Shown: positions 1 to 7,723, counted from the first letter of the stretch. The stretch: 33,540 nucleotides of DNA from Deltaproteobacteria bacterium RIFCSPHIGHO2_02_FULL_43_33 (GCA_001798165.1 MGRL01000108.1:1-33540), one strand, 5' to 3'. A program made the numbers and translations. Notes: generated from the sequence alone by a model not told the origin.

Positions 1-161
1 GTCTCTGTTCCTGACCATTTAAGAAATAAACCAGGCCCCTTCAATCCCCGAAATTTTCCCAAGGTGTATACAACAAAACGCTGATGCTCTGAAGCAATCT
101 TAATTTTTAAGAAAATAAAAATGGCTAATATCGTAACTATAACACCGGCTGAGCTTATCAT
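1..161 (-). CDS. Slipin/stomatin-like SPFH protein, N-terminal 53 codons only (cut by window edge)
   Basis: Translating the minus strand from the ATG at 161 gives an uninterrupted frame to the window edge. It begins with a hydrophobic segment (about residues 5-18, VIVTILAIFIFL region), followed by a stretch containing EHQRFVVYTLGKFRGLKGPG. This is the layout of prokaryotic slipins (SPFH/band-7 family): one N-terminal membrane anchor, then the RxVxxxLGxFxGxxGPGLF signature. Family members scaffold membrane microdomains and are often paired with NfeD proteases; the gene that would show this lies outside the window. The ATG overlaps the TGA of the upstream transketolase gene by 4 bp, so the two are probably translationally coupled. 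Identification rests on the N-terminus alone. Confidence 0.75.
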   Translation of the reverse strand, partial: MISSAGVIVTILAIFIFLKIKIASEHQRFVVYTLGKFRGLKGPGLFLKWSGTE

Positions 162-1033
162 ACCACCCTCTCCGGCCACCCATCTGCCGATACCCCAAGT
201 TCCTCCAGCGATTTTTTCAACTCTTCATCCGACGGCGGAACGCCATGATACTGGTATTTGCCCTCAAATAGCGAAACGCCCTTGCCCTTTACCGTCCTCG
301 CAATAATCATGGTTGGCTTTCCTTTTATCGTCTCTGCATCGTCAAGCGCCCTGATTATCTGCCCCATATCGTGGCCGTCTATCATGAGAACATACCAGCC
401 AAATGCCTTCCACTTTTCGCTCAATGGCTCAACATTCATTACGTCTGTTACAGCGCCGTCTATCTGAAAACCGTTAAAATCTACAATGGCGCAGAGATTG
501 TCTAATTTATAATGGGCTGCGCTCATGGCAGCCTCCCAGACCTGGCCCTCTTCAACCTCGCCGTCGCCGAGAAGCGCATAGACCCGCGAAGGTTTTTTAT
601 CAAGCCTTAAAGCTAATGCCATTCCATTTGCCATAGAAAGCCCCTGTCCGAGCGAGCCGGTGCATACCTCAATCCCGGGCGTGCATTTCATATCAGGATG
701 ACCCTGAAGAATACTCCCCAATTTTCTCAAGGTAAGCAGTTCCTTTGGAGAAAAATATCCGCACCTCGCAAGCGCAGCATACTGAATCGGCGCTGCATGT
801 CCTTTTGATAATATAAATCTGTCCCTATCCTCCCATTTTAGGTTTTGGGAATCATGTCTCATCTTGTAAAAATAAAGGGCTGTAACAATATCGGCGGCTG
901 AGAGCGAGCCGCCTGTATGCCCTGATTTTGACTTATTGAGCATCATCAAAACATCCAGCCGCAACTGTTTTGCCCATTTCTTTAGATTTTCTATGTCTGG
1001 TTTTGTCATAACTTCACTTATTAAACTCTCCAT
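158..1033 (-). CDS. Transketolase, N-terminal (thiamine diphosphate-binding) subunit
   Basis: A 291-residue protein that matches the N-terminal half of transketolase and ends where split N-subunits normally end (HGVPPSDEELKKSLEELG). The thiamine diphosphate/Mg motif is present as GDGEVEEGQVWEA followed by DFNGF. The early KSGHTGGSLSAADI and SKGHAAPIQYAAL segments carry the family's active-site histidines. It transfers two-carbon units in the non-oxidative pentose phosphate pathway, but only together with a C-terminal subunit. That partner is usually the next gene; here the next gene is a slipin, so the C-subunit must be elsewhere. An internal Met at residue 9 (MTKPDIENL) is an alternative start. 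The gene lies 12 bp after the upstream hypothetical gene, suggesting one transcript. Confidence 0.93.
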   Translation of the reverse strand: MESLISEVMTKPDIENLKKWAKQLRLDVLMMLNKSKSGHTGGSLSAADIVTALYFYKMRHDSQNLKWEDRDRFILSKGHAAPIQYAALARCGYFSPKELLTLRKLGSILQGHPDMKCTPGIEVCTGSLGQGLSMANGMALALRLDKKPSRVYALLGDGEVEEGQVWEAAMSAAHYKLDNLCAIVDFNGFQIDGAVTDVMNVEPLSEKWKAFGWYVLMIDGHDMGQIIRALDDAETIKGKPTMIIARTVKGKGVSLFEGKYQYHGVPPSDEELKKSLEELGVSADGWPERVV

Positions 1034-1045
1034 TTTTATCCGTGC

Positions 1046-1456
1046 TTACTCCTTTTCACTGAGACTTAGATACTCCAAAATAATATCATCAAGGCTTTTT
1101 TCTTCAACCAATGGCCCGCCCTTTTTTTCTACTGCCCCCCGATTAAGACCTTCGGGGGCAAGCTTTTCTGCTGTCTTTAGTTGTTGAGGTTCAATCTTTT
1201 CTTCTTTCTTGTCAAATACGCCATTTTTCAGATTCTTCAGCATAGTGCCGTGCTGGTCACGCATAATCTCTTTTACAACTATATCAAGTTTATCGGACTT
1301 TATAATATCTGCATAGCTTGTCCTTTTAGAGGATATAATAATGCCTTCTTTAAATAAGAGTGTAGTTATTACAGGGTTTTTCCTGCCGCCATCTTCTGTC
1401 TGGACATGGTAACGTACTTCCTTATGCATTACATTTTCATTAAAACCTAATTGCAT
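1046..1456 (-). CDS. Conserved hypothetical protein
   Basis: A 136-residue protein whose first 80 residues look like a compact domain (MQLGFNENVMHKEVRYHVQ, then TEDGG, NPVITTLLFKEG, SSKRTSYADI, DQHGTMLKNLKNG). The rest is a Lys/Glu-rich linker ending in a short acidic helix (SLDDIILEYLSLSEKE). I recall similar short proteins of unknown function from Desulfobacterota and Nitrospirota but cannot assign a role. There is no signal peptide or membrane segment. An AAGGTG sequence 5 nt upstream of the ATG supports this start. It is first in a minus-strand unit with the transketolase N-subunit and slipin, and is divergent from the M50 peptidase gene. Confidence 0.75.
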   Translation of the reverse strand: MQLGFNENVMHKEVRYHVQTEDGGRKNPVITTLLFKEGIIISSKRTSYADIIKSDKLDIVVKEIMRDQHGTMLKNLKNGVFDKKEEKIEPQQLKTAEKLAPEGLNRGAVEKKGGPLVEEKSLDDIILEYLSLSEKE

Positions 1457-1628
1457 AGCTTCACCTTATCTTAAATTTTCTAACACACTGTTTTGATTTA
1501 TTCAAGACTTATATGCCTCCGTAAAAAAATCAAAGTCTATTTTGGGGTGCCTTTTATTATAAATGGTAAAACTCGGCATGAAATTTTCGTTGACGCAATG
1601 AGAGGCTTTCTGATAACCTTCAAAAAGG

Positions 1629-1697
1629 CCGTGAGCCGTGACCGTGTTCCGTATCCGTGTATATTTTACGGTCACGGCCAACGGACACAGGAAACGG
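1629..1697. repeat. Inverted pair of heptamer arrays (GCCGTGA type)
   Basis: The left arm is a run of about 7-bp units (GCCGTGA, GCCGTGA, CCGTGTT, CCGTATC). After a short AT-rich middle comes a right arm with the same period in the opposite sense (ACGGTCA, CGGCCAA, CGGACAC). GCCGTGACCGT and ACGGTCACGGC are perfect complements, so a hairpin can form just upstream of the M50 peptidase start. The core CCGTGTTCCGT recurs at about 6078 after the first restriction gene. The surrounding divergent intergenic region (1457-1706) otherwise holds only an AT-rich promoter-like stretch around 1555. Confidence 0.65.
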
Positions 1698-1706
1698 TAT
1701 TTTTCT

Positions 1707-2354
1707 ATGGAATCATTAGCCTCTATAATTCAGGACATAGCCATACTTGCAGTTCCGGTACTTTTAGCCGTAACCTTTCACGAGCTTGCGCATGGTTGGG
1801 TGGCGGATAAGCTTGGAGACCCCACGGCAAGGCTTTTGGGAAGGCTTACCTTAAATCCTATTAAGCACCTTGACCCCATCGGGACCCTTGTATTTTTTCT
1901 GACCCGAATGATTGGCTGGGCAAAACCTGTGCCGGTAAATCCTTTCAATTTTAAAGACCCGGTAAAGGGTATGATGTGGGTTGCCATAGCAGGACCTGCG
2001 ACAAATCTTTTTCTGGCAGCAGTGAGCGCTGTTCTCTTTAAGGCGCTGTTTGCGTCAGGCATATTATTCGAGCCTTCTCTTTCATTCATTATGAAGCCGC
2101 TCTTTATGATGATTCAGGTGAGTGTTGTGATAAACATCGGCCTGGCTGTCTTTAATTTTATTCCCATCCCGCCCCTTGATGGAAGTAAAATCCTTATGGG
2201 CCTTTTATCCAGAGAGCAGGCAATGGTTTTTGCAAGATTTGAGCCGTATGGGTTCATAGTGTTGATTCTTTTAATTATGACAAATGTTGTTACTACAATT
2301 ATTTCTCCTATCATTAGTTTAGCAGTGGGTTTGCTTCTTGGAGGCGGATTTTAA
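1707..2354 (+). CDS. Site-2 protease family (M50) membrane metalloprotease
   Basis: A polytopic protein with the zinc site HELAHG near the N-terminus and the second metal-ligand motif NFIPIPPLDGSK near the C-terminus. The conserved GPATNLFLA segment lies between them, a typical order for the short non-PDZ branch of S2P proteases. The family cuts substrates within the membrane; this protein's substrate is unknown. I chose the ATG at 1707 (MESLASIIQ) because the 23 upstream in-frame codons are made of the 1629-1697 repeat and an AGGAAA lies upstream of 1707. It comes directly before trpS, with a 1-bp TAATG overlap. M50-trpS-scpA-scpB-rluB is a gene order I know from several phyla. Confidence 0.9.
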   Translation: MESLASIIQDIAILAVPVLLAVTFHELAHGWVADKLGDPTARLLGRLTLNPIKHLDPIGTLVFFLTRMIGWAKPVPVNPFNFKDPVKGMMWVAIAGPATNLFLAAVSAVLFKALFASGILFEPSLSFIMKPLFMMIQVSVVINIGLAVFNFIPIPPLDGSKILMGLLSREQAMVFARFEPYGFIVLILLIMTNVVTTIISPIISLAVGLLLGGGF

Positions 2355-3358
2355 TGACTATTAAGCGGGTCTTAAGCGGCATGAGGCCTTCCGGTAAGCT
2401 GCACCTCGGCCATTTCCACGGCGTTCTTGAAAATTGGCTCAAGCTGCAAAAAGAGCATGAATGTTTTTTCTTTGTGGCTGACTGGCATGCGCTTACCACC
2501 GAGTATAACAACCCTTCCGCTATTCAGGAGAATATCAAGGAGATGGTGATTGACTGGCTGTCTGTGGGGATACTGGGGACAGATTTGAAATCTGTCCCCA
2601 ACTCAACCATATTTCTGCAATCCGCAATCAAAGAACATGCGGAACTGCATCTTCTCCTCTCCATGATAACACCGCTCTCGTGGCTGGAGAGAAATCCCAC
2701 TTACAAGGAACAGGTGGACGAGGTAAAAGATAAGGATTTGCACACCTACGGATTTCTCGGGTATCCTGTTTTGCAGACCGCTGATATTATTATTTATAAG
2801 GCAAATATGGTGCCGGTAGGCATTGACCAGGCGCCGCATCTGGAGCTTTCCCGCGAGATTACCCGAAGATTTAATTTCCTTTACGGCGAAACATTTCCTG
2901 AGCCGCAAACGCTTTTGACGGAAACGCCGAAACTCCTCGGCACTGACGGCAGAAAGATGAGCAAGAGCTACAACAACGCCATATTTTTGTCGGACCCGCC
3001 TGATGTGATAGAAAAAAAGCTCCTGCCCATGTTCACAGACCCGGCGCGCCAGCGGAGGACGGACAAAGGAAATCCTGAGGTATGCCCGGTATATTTTCTG
3101 CATAAGATTTATTCCATTCCTGAAACCATCACGTGGGTTGAGCAGGGATGCAAGACCGCTGGCATCGGCTGCATAGAATGCAAAAAATCGCTCATCCCGT
3201 CTATCGTCAAAAAGCTTGAGCCAATTCAAAAGAAACGGGCAGAGATTGTAAAAAATCCTGACATCGTGAATGAAGCGCTGAACAAAGGAAATAAAAAAGC
3301 GTTAAAAATAGCGCAGGAGACTATGACCGGGGTGAGGAAGGCGTTGAAACTACAGTAG
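2354..3358 (+). CDS. trpS: Tryptophan--tRNA ligase
   Basis: A class I aminoacyl-tRNA synthetase of 334 residues, the normal length, charging tRNA-Trp with tryptophan using ATP. The HIGH motif reads HLGH at residues 17-20 and the KMSKS motif is exact at residues 201-205. The stretch HAELHLLLSMITPLSWLERNPTYKEQ is also typical of bacterial TrpS. The odd feature is the octapeptide GTDLKSVP at residues 75-82. It replaces the short turn normally found between the helix ending in xxVGI and STIFxQS, and is encoded exactly by a 25-bp palindrome. The reading frame stays open, so the enzyme is probably functional with a surface-loop insertion. Confidence 0.97.
   Translation: MTIKRVLSGMRPSGKLHLGHFHGVLENWLKLQKEHECFFFVADWHALTTEYNNPSAIQENIKEMVIDWLSVGILGTDLKSVPNSTIFLQSAIKEHAELHLLLSMITPLSWLERNPTYKEQVDEVKDKDLHTYGFLGYPVLQTADIIIYKANMVPVGIDQAPHLELSREITRRFNFLYGETFPEPQTLLTETPKLLGTDGRKMSKSYNNAIFLSDPPDVIEKKLLPMFTDPARQRRTDKGNPEVCPVYFLHKIYSIPETITWVEQGCKTAGIGCIECKKSLIPSIVKKLEPIQKKRAEIVKNPDIVNEALNKGNKKALKIAQETMTGVRKALKLQ
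2575..2599. repeat. 25-bp intragenic palindrome, copy 1 (in trpS)
   Basis: Perfect 12-bp arms GGGGACAGATTT and AAATCTGTCCCC surround a single central G. Read in trpS as GTDLKSVP. Same family as 7334, 10720, 10840 and 22247. Confidence 0.95.
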
Positions 3359-3376
3359 GCAGTACGCACTACCTGA

Positions 3377-3406
3377 CTCGTTCCCAAGCTGGAGCTTGGG
3401 AACGAG
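3377..3406. repeat. 30-bp perfect palindrome upstream of the first methyltransferase
   Basis: Arms CTCGTTCCCAAGCT and AGCTTGGGAACGAG flank a GG centre. It lies between the trpS stop and the methyltransferase start and has no T-tract, so it is a repeat rather than a standard terminator. A degenerate half copy sits on the other side of the restriction-modification pair at 6120-6139. Confidence 0.85.
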
Positions 3407-3410
3407 ATGA

Positions 3411-5018
3411 ATGTTGCAAATCGAGACAAACATGATTGAGACAAACAAACTGTTAAATATAAAAGAAGCCAGCAAATGGGCAACGGGGCATCTGGGCAAG
3501 ACAGTGACGACCTCAAATATTTCTTATCTTATTCAATACGGAAGAATAAAGAAGATCGGTAGCAACGGCACAACTCTGGTTTCCAAGCATGAGTTAATTA
3601 ACTACTACAAATCTTACAACGGCCACAGAGAACTTTCATGGAAAGACCAGCTTGGCAAGGATTTGAACTGGGCTTTGTCTTTTGACCAATACAAAGAAGC
3701 CGAAACAACAAAACACGTTCACCGGCTCCATCCCTACAAAGGAAAATTCATCCCGCAGTTGGTTGAATATTTTCTTGATAGCCATACCGATAACTTTAAA
3801 AAACAGATTTATTTCAAAAAAGGGGACATCGTTCTTGATCCGTTTTCCGGCAGCGGAACCACATTGGTTCAGTCTTGTGAACTCGGGATGCACGGCATTG
3901 GGATAGATGTTTCAGCGTTTAATTCTTTAATCGGAAATTGCAAGGTAGCCAGATACGACATGGCTGATATTCAAAATCAAATCAACCGAATCAGCAAAGC
4001 CTTCAAAGAGTTTCTTTCAGACTCGCACACGCTTGAGTTTGAGGGGAAACTGCTGAAGGAGCTTTACCGGTTCAACAACAAATATTTTCCGGTTCCCGAT
4101 TATAAATACAAAGTGAAAAGAGGAGAAATCAACGAAGACAAATACGGCGCAGAAAAAGAAAAGGAATTTCTTCCTGTCTTCAATAAACTCGTTAAAGAAT
4201 ACAATATCAAATTGCGGCAAGACAAGGCAGACTCCTTTCTTGACAAGTGGTATTCACAACACATCAGGGAAGAACTTGAATTTGTATTCGATGAAATAAA
4301 AAAGATTGAAAACAGAGACACAAAGAAAATCATCAGCATTATTTTAAGCAGAACGATTCGCTCCTGCCGTGCCACAACCCACGCGGATTTGGCGACGCTC
4401 AAAGAACCGGTAACCGCAACTTATTATTGCGCTAAACACGGAAAGATTTGCAAGCCGCTTTTCTCAATTCCCAAGTGGTGGGAGACCTATTCTCAAGACA
4501 CTGTGAAAAGGCTTATGCAGTTTGACAAGCTGCGCACACGGACTTATCAGGCTTGCTTGACCGGCGACAGCCGCGCCATTGACATTTTCAAAGAACTTGA
4601 AAAGAAAAATTCTCCATTTGCAGCATTGGCAAAGAAGAAAAAAATCAAAGGTATTTTTTCCTCTCCGCCTTATGTCGGACTTATTAATTATCACGAACAG
4701 CACGCTTACGCTTACGACCTTTTCGGTTTTAAACGACAAGACGATTTGGAAATCGGCCCGCTTTTTAAAGGGCAGGGCAAGGGAGCAAAAGAAAGTTATA
4801 TTGCGGGAATCGCCGATGTGCTGAATAATTGCAAAAGGTTTTTAGCTGATGATTATGATATTTTTCTTGTCGCCAACGATAAATATAATATGTATCCTGC
4901 TATTGCAGAAAAGGCAGGAATGAAAATAGTCAATCAATTTAAACGCCCCGTGCTTAACCGCACAGAGAAAGATAAAGGGGCGTATGCGGAAATAATTTTC
5001 CATTTAAGAACAAAGTAA
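3411..5018 (+). CDS. DNA methyltransferase of a type II restriction-modification system, with N-terminal HTH-like domain
   Basis: A 535-residue protein. Residues 12-65 look like a small MerR/excisionase-type winged helix (IKEASKWA, then TTSNISYLIQYGRIKKI, then LVSKHELINYY). The AdoMet-binding motif DPFSGSGTT is at about 142-150 and the catalytic SSPPY motif at about 417-421. The glycine motif precedes the catalytic motif by about 270 residues, unlike the common beta-class order seen in the second methyltransferase here. SPPY points to amino methylation (N4-cytosine or N6-adenine), not C5. It presumably protects DNA from the nuclease encoded 2 bp downstream. A second in-frame Met (3432, MIETNKLL) is an equally plausible start, because GAGACAAAC is duplicated around it. 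The target sequence cannot be read from the protein. Confidence 0.9.
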   Translation: MLQIETNMIETNKLLNIKEASKWATGHLGKTVTTSNISYLIQYGRIKKIGSNGTTLVSKHELINYYKSYNGHRELSWKDQLGKDLNWALSFDQYKEAETTKHVHRLHPYKGKFIPQLVEYFLDSHTDNFKKQIYFKKGDIVLDPFSGSGTTLVQSCELGMHGIGIDVSAFNSLIGNCKVARYDMADIQNQINRISKAFKEFLSDSHTLEFEGKLLKELYRFNNKYFPVPDYKYKVKRGEINEDKYGAEKEKEFLPVFNKLVKEYNIKLRQDKADSFLDKWYSQHIREELEFVFDEIKKIENRDTKKIISIILSRTIRSCRATTHADLATLKEPVTATYYCAKHGKICKPLFSIPKWWETYSQDTVKRLMQFDKLRTRTYQACLTGDSRAIDIFKELEKKNSPFAALAKKKKIKGIFSSPPYVGLINYHEQHAYAYDLFGFKRQDDLEIGPLFKGQGKGAKESYIAGIADVLNNCKRFLADDYDIFLVANDKYNMYPAIAEKAGMKIVNQFKRPVLNRTEKDKGAYAEIIFHLRTK

Positions 5019-5020
5019 TT

Positions 5021-6070
5021 ATGCCACTATCACAAGATAAAATTGAAAAAATATCTTTTCAAATCATCAAGGTTCTTTTTACGCGGTTTGAAAGTTTTCC
5101 TGAAGATGCTTCAAGCAACAGAAATGCTCCCTTTCACACTGCATTCTTAAATGCCTTTGCAGACAAGTTTCAAGGTAAAGTTTCCGATGTTCCGTTTTTT
5201 GTCAGTTTAAGCAGTTGGCTGCAAGGATTGAACACCACATTAGGGCAAACATTCTTTGAGAATGTTGCTCATATTTTAAGCGATGGCGAGAAAAGAGAAT
5301 ACACCTCTAAAAAGCTGGGCAATCTTTCCATTGATAAAAAGCAAAAGGAAAATGCAAATACCATCATAACCGATTTAAGCACAGCGAAAAATATCCCGCA
5401 TCTTGATAACGAGAATCGGAAGCTATTCATACATGATAACACCGAACCGGTGAGCGCTCTGGATTTTTCAGCAGATGTTTTTATAGATGATGGAACTCAA
5501 GTAACTGCTATTGAATTGAAATCAGTAAGACCAAACTCCGGAGAGATGCGCGGTGAAAAGCAGAAAATTTTAGAAGGAAAAGCTGCGCTGTTCAAAAAGT
5601 TTCCGGGTAAAACGGTTCGGTTTTATATCGGTTTCCCATTTGATCCTACACATGAAGCATCTGCGACCGGTTATGACAAAGCAAGATTTCTCAGTTCAAT
5701 TATCAATATGAACAAATACTTTGCCGGCAGCGAGGTTTTACTGGCAAGCGAACTGTGGAATTTTTTATCAGGCGAAACCGCAACAATGGAACAATTGCTG
5801 CAACTCATTAACACGATTGCAACCACTGAGTTTTTAACCAAATACGATTTTCTCAACAACCATCAGAACAAACAGCAAAACCTTAAACTCTACAAACAAA
5901 GATTGGCAGAATGGAACCTTCATTCCGAGATTGAGTTGATAAACAACGAGGCAACAATAAAAGCTAAAACAGGAACAGATAAAAAGTTGGCGAGAATATT
6001 TAACCAACTTGTATTTAAAGACGGCGTGTATAATATAGACAGATTTAAGGCATTAAACGAAATTATCTGA
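5021..6070 (+). CDS. Type II restriction endonuclease, TdeIII-like
   Basis: A 349-residue protein with the family pattern I associate with TdeIII-type endonucleases. Its elements are NAPFHTAFLNAF near residue 35, a central SSWLQGLNTTLGQTFFENVAHIL, then the PD-(D/E)xK-like core SADVFIDDGTQVTAIELKSVRPNSG (ELK at about 165-167), and FYIGFPFDP and SELWNFLSGE further on. Known TdeIII-family enzymes cut GGNCC; whether this one does is inference. It starts 2 bp after the methyltransferase stop, the usual arrangement for a coupled pair. No frameshift or stop breaks it, so the system looks intact. Confidence 0.8.
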   Translation: MPLSQDKIEKISFQIIKVLFTRFESFPEDASSNRNAPFHTAFLNAFADKFQGKVSDVPFFVSLSSWLQGLNTTLGQTFFENVAHILSDGEKREYTSKKLGNLSIDKKQKENANTIITDLSTAKNIPHLDNENRKLFIHDNTEPVSALDFSADVFIDDGTQVTAIELKSVRPNSGEMRGEKQKILEGKAALFKKFPGKTVRFYIGFPFDPTHEASATGYDKARFLSSIINMNKYFAGSEVLLASELWNFLSGETATMEQLLQLINTIATTEFLTKYDFLNNHQNKQQNLKLYKQRLAEWNLHSEIELINNEATIKAKTGTDKKLARIFNQLVFKDGVYNIDRFKALNEII

Positions 6071-6119
6071 TCCGCGCCGTGTTCCGTGCCCATAAAGACA
6101 AGAATCATCTTTCACGGTT

Positions 6120-6139
6120 GACTTGTTCCCAAACTGGAG
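6120..6139 (+). repeat. Half copy of the 3377-3406 repeat, downstream of the first R-M pair
   Basis: This 20-mer matches 3375-3394 at 18 of 20 positions (consensus GACTYGTTCCCAARCTGGAG). The first restriction-modification pair is therefore bracketed by direct repeats. The rest of the 6071-6225 gap holds a CCGTGTTCCGT motif shared with 1629-1697 and nothing else I recognise. Confidence 0.6.
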
Positions 6140-6225
6140 ATTAGGCATTAGATGATAAGGTGATTCAATGTTAAGAAAATTTATTGCTGGCTACCGTTTG
6201 AGATTTACGATATGAAGGAATGGCA

Positions 6226-6615
6226 ATGAGCAAAAAGGTAGTTAAAAACTGGCTTGCCCTTGCAGAGTATGACTTTGAAACGGCAAAGGCGATGATGAAA
6301 AGCGGAAGATACCTGTATGTTGCCTTCACCTGCCAACAGACGATAGAGAAGGCATTAAAGGCTTTGTATGTGAAAGAGAAAGAAGAAACCCCGCCGTATA
6401 CGCATAATCTTATAAGACTTGCAGAAGAATTATCCATTGGTAAACAGATAGACGAAGAAACAAACAGATTTTTAGAGAGATTGAATTCTTATTATATTCA
6501 GTCAAGATATACAGAGGAAATATATCAAATATCAAAATCCCTTGATAAAAAGAGCGCACAGGAGATTTTATCCAAAACAGGAGAGTTGTTTAAATGGCTA
6601 AAAAAACATGTGTAA
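6226..6615 (+). CDS. HEPN-domain protein of a HEPN/MNT pair
   Basis: A 129-residue all-helical protein of the HEPN family (PF05168-type). Evidence is the segment YVAFTCQQTIEKALKALYV, then PYTHNLIRLAEEL, and the late YYIQSRYTEE, matching the family's (S/A)RY(P/T) signature. It lacks a clear Rx4HxY RNase motif, so ribonuclease activity is uncertain. The ATG at 6226 is preferred over 6220 because AAGGA at 6215-6219 sits 6 nt before it. Its 3' end overlaps the nucleotidyltransferase gene by 22 bp. In characterised HEPN/MNT systems the nucleotidyltransferase neutralises the HEPN toxin, sometimes by adenylylation; that role is inferred here from pairing only. Confidence 0.85.
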   Translation: MSKKVVKNWLALAEYDFETAKAMMKSGRYLYVAFTCQQTIEKALKALYVKEKEETPPYTHNLIRLAEELSIGKQIDEETNRFLERLNSYYIQSRYTEEIYQISKSLDKKSAQEILSKTGELFKWLKKHV

Positions 6616-6932
6616 TAGAGGAAGACACTATTAAAAAAGAGATATCCGTTTTCTATAACTTGATAAAAGACGCTTATCCGGTAAAGAAGATGATCCTGTA
6701 CGGTTCTTATGCAAAAGGAGTTGCAACAAAGGACAGCGATATAGATGTTGGAGTTATCATTGATTTGCCTGACAGTGTAAACAAAGTGGAAATAACGGCA
6801 AATCTGTTTCATATCGCCAGAAAGATTGATACCCATATTGAACCTCTGTGCATTTTATGGAGCGAATACAAAAATTTTGAGCGCGGCAGTATTCTTTCGG
6901 AAATAGTTAAAACCGGAATTGAGGTGGTTTAA
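6594..6932 (+). CDS. MNT-type nucleotidyltransferase, partner of the HEPN protein
   Basis: A 112-residue minimal nucleotidyltransferase with the pol-beta-fold motif GSYAKGVATKDSDIDVGV: the GS motif, then the DxD metal-binding pair. The fold ends in HIEPLCILWSEY and a short helix. These proteins transfer AMP or another nucleotide to a protein or tRNA. As the downstream partner of a HEPN protein, it is the probable antitoxin. Translation starts inside the HEPN gene, so expression is likely coupled. It ends 14 bp before scpA, which has no good Shine-Dalgarno of its own; that border looks like an insertion junction. Confidence 0.87.
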   Translation: MAKKTCVIEEDTIKKEISVFYNLIKDAYPVKKMILYGSYAKGVATKDSDIDVGVIIDLPDSVNKVEITANLFHIARKIDTHIEPLCILWSEYKNFERGSILSEIVKTGIEVV

Positions 6933-6946
6933 CTTTATCTACTGTT

Positions 6947-7723
6947 ATGTCCTACAAAGTCAAACTTGAAATATTTGAAGGCCCTCTTGACCTTCTCCTC
7001 CACCTCATAAAACAAAATGAGGTGGATATCTATGATATTCCCATTTCCATTATTACAGCGCAGTATCTGGAATATGTAGAGATGATGAAGACCCTCAACC
7101 TTGAGGTGGCAGGGGAATTCCTGCTCATGGCAGCCACTCTCATCCACATCAAGTCAAAGATGCTTCTGCCTTTTTCAGAGGAGGCGGGTGAGGAAAAAGA
7201 GGAGGGCGGCGACCCGCGGCAGGAGCTTATCAGGAGACTGCTTGAATATCAGAAGTATAAAGAGGCTTCGGCCCAATTGGAACAAATGATGATTCTCGGC
7301 AGAGATACATTTACCAAAGGCCAGATGCCTGCTGGGGACAGATTTCAAATCTGTCCCCAAGAAGAAGGGGGATTGGTAAATTTATCCCTCTTTGATTTGC
7401 TGGAGGCATTAAAAGATGTCTTGGCAAAGGCGCCGAAGACTATCGGTTTTGACATAGCATTAGAACATATCACCATCGCAGACAGGATAAATTTTATCAT
7501 GGAGCTTTTGAGCAAGGAAAAGAGCATAACATTTTTCTCCCTGTTTCCTTCAAGCAGCAGCAGGGCTATGATAGTTACAACGTTCCTTGCAATGCTTGAA
7601 CTTACCAAGATGAAGGTGATAAGAATTTACCAGTCCGAGCAGGATGGGGTGATACGGCTTTATGTGCCGGAAAGCAGTTCGGAGTTGGGAGTTCAGGATT
7701 CGGAGATAGTAAGTCAGGAGTAA
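6947..7723 (+). CDS. scpA: Segregation and condensation protein A (kleisin)
   Basis: A 258-residue kleisin subunit of the SMC-ScpAB condensin, which organises and segregates the chromosome. The N-terminal SMC-neck-binding region is typical (LEIFEGPLDLLLHLIKQNEVDIYDIPI), with LLMAATLIHIKSKMLLP after it and the C-terminal winged helix (TTFLAMLELTKMKVIRIYQ) near the end. Residues 130-137 (GDRFQICP) are encoded by the 25-bp palindrome, in a different frame from the other copies, and fall in the variable linker. The last 14 or so residues are encoded by a heptamer array at 7678-7726. scpA normally adjoins scpB; here a restriction-modification pair separates them. Confidence 0.95.
   Translation: MSYKVKLEIFEGPLDLLLHLIKQNEVDIYDIPISIITAQYLEYVEMMKTLNLEVAGEFLLMAATLIHIKSKMLLPFSEEAGEEKEEGGDPRQELIRRLLEYQKYKEASAQLEQMMILGRDTFTKGQMPAGDRFQICPQEEGGLVNLSLFDLLEALKDVLAKAPKTIGFDIALEHITIADRINFIMELLSKEKSITFFSLFPSSSSRAMIVTTFLAMLELTKMKVIRIYQSEQDGVIRLYVPESSSELGVQDSEIVSQE
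7334..7358. repeat. 25-bp intragenic palindrome, copy 2 (in scpA)
   Basis: Arms GGGGACAGATTT and AAATCTGTCCCC with central C. It is shifted one frame relative to the other copies and is read as GDRFQICP. Confidence 0.95.

Noticed and set aside
1638-1706. Upstream start for the M50 protease
   Set aside because: Those 23 codons are encoded by a heptamer hairpin repeat and do not resemble M50 proteins.
2603-3229. A 208-codon minus-strand frame opposite trpS
   Set aside because: A long antisense shadow; TrpS motifs on the plus strand are decisive.
3377-3406. Rho-independent terminator of trpS
   Set aside because: The palindrome is followed by ATGAATG and not a T-run, and related copies exist elsewhere, so it is treated as a repeat.
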